From the NCBI GenBank assembly GCA_907165065.1, contig OU015550.1, forward strand, positions 5,863,501 through 5,927,500: 64,000 nt of DNA, written 5' to 3'. This DNA comes from Caprimulgus europaeus (taxonomy: Eukaryota > Chordata > Aves > Caprimulgiformes > Caprimulgidae). Under the pieces are notes generated by a model. It worked only from the letters and a program-made list of their open reading frames with translations. It was not told the origin of the DNA and made no database searches. Below are positions 63,101 to 64,000 of this stretch, piece after piece (the first letter of the stretch is position 1; every line of letters starts with the position of its first letter). Made by a program: the position numbers and the translations under genes.

Positions 63101-64000
63101 CACACTCAGTTTTCACACACTCACCTGCCTATTGGAGCCAGTGGGCTCACTTTAAGAGGTGGAGTTAAATAATCTACCTAAACCTTTGCAAAATCTGGGA
63201 TTACAAGTTACAGGTGGTCCTTGCACAGCATATGGACCATGTTATTGCTGCATGGAATAACGGCTGGTGGTCTGTGCAGAGCTGCAGGGGTCACTGCTGC
63301 CTGCCCTGGGCCAGCCACACACACAGATCAGCAGCCACAGAAAGTTATCTCAGCAGCCCATCTTCACCAATTGTTCTTATTCTCATAAATGAACCCACCC
63401 CACCCACCCGAGACCTTCAAAATCCAATCCCATCTAAAGCTCCTGAAATTAGGTCTTTAATAAAAGATACCCCATGTACTATCAGGAACTGCTCTCAGAC
63501 ATTTTGTCATTAAAAAAATAAGTTTGATGGTTCCCATCATTTTTTGCAAGCTTCTTCAGATATTCAGCTGTGATTTACACAGGACATTGTGATAAATTAC
63601 ACCAGGACACGAAGGAGAGTGAATAGCAAGTGAATCCGTGCATCTGATTTTCAAAGGTCCAATGACAAGGAAAATTAGAGTCAGAATTAGTTACTTTTTT
63701 AAAAAAAAAAAAGTGTTGTGGATTTTGGGAAAATATTAAGTTATGGATGCAATTTTCAAAGCAGTGCTCATATAAAGTGAGTGCCAAATTCTTCTAGTGC
63801 AGACCTTTTTTTTCCCCCCCCCTCCAAGTGGTCACACCATCATCAGAACTATTATTTTTTCAAGTATCTCCAGCTATTCCAGATTGAAACACTTTCAGTG
63901 CAAGCCTAAAAAAACCCCACACAATGCTTTTTCTCCTTTTTACTTCCTAATAGACAGTAACACAAACAATCTGTAATCACATGAAATACAGCTCTTTTTG

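Larger units (their letters stand above)
32700..64000. other. Upstream non-coding DNA, no gene recognised
   Basis: By the orientation of PLXNA2 this is 5' flanking DNA (or more intron if exon 1 lies further right). No open frame shows a domain, a plausible exon chain or a familiar protein. In mammals PLXNA2 is followed upstream by a long gene-poor interval, which agrees. Contents that can be named: CR1 at 33.06-33.28 kb, simple repeats, the 36-bp minisatellite at 54.5 kb, AT-rich blocks (for example 38.6-39.1, 43.5-43.7 and 55.3-55.6 kb), pyrimidine tracts, and a MIR-like relic at 60.0 kb. I see nothing specific in the stretches between these. Confidence 0.6.

Overview
This is a stretch of vertebrate nuclear genome, almost certainly from a bird. 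Evidence: two coding exons whose translation I recognise as plexin-A2, interrupted by introns with GT/AG junctions; CR1-type LINE 3' ends with the usual terminal motif; a few heavily decayed MIR-like SINE relics; no Alu- or B1-like sequence; and short GC-rich islands in otherwise mixed-composition, non-coding DNA. There is no bacterial or viral gene organisation. Most long open frames here are chance frames in spliced or intergenic DNA.

Layout, read on the minus strand because the gene runs right to left. 32.7-64 kb: upstream DNA with no recognisable gene. It holds one CR1 fragment, a MIR relic at each end, several simple repeats and a striking 36-bp minisatellite at 54.5-55.0 kb. 31.8-32.6 kb: the strongest CpG island, with GC boxes and a good splice donor at 32172/32171. 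It is my best candidate for the PLXNA2 promoter and non-coding exon 1. 12.8-32.2 kb: intron 1 by that reading, with further GC/CpG-rich patches near 25.0-25.4, 25.9-26.1 and 29.05-29.6 kb that could be alternative promoters or unannotated exons. It also has CR1 and MIR relics and AT-rich blocks that look like candidate conserved regulatory DNA. 11579-12833: the first coding exon, with 67 nt of 5'UTR, the ATG at 12766-12764, the signal peptide and most of the sema domain. 10732-11578: an 847-bp intron. 10549-10731: the next coding exon (61 codons). 1-10548: the start of the following intron; no further plexin exon was found, so the rest of the gene lies beyond the left edge.

The one gene, PLXNA2, encodes a single-pass axon-guidance receptor for class 6 semaphorins and, with neuropilins, class 3 semaphorins. 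The window carries only its N-terminal 457 codons (signal peptide and nearly the whole sema domain) plus the probable promoter region. I found no new multi-gene system. The observations most worth checking are an unrecognised exon-like segment (25930-26065, minus), a minimal start-stop upstream ORF in the PLXNA2 leader, the minisatellite, and a pair of related unidentified 75-bp elements 981 bp apart.
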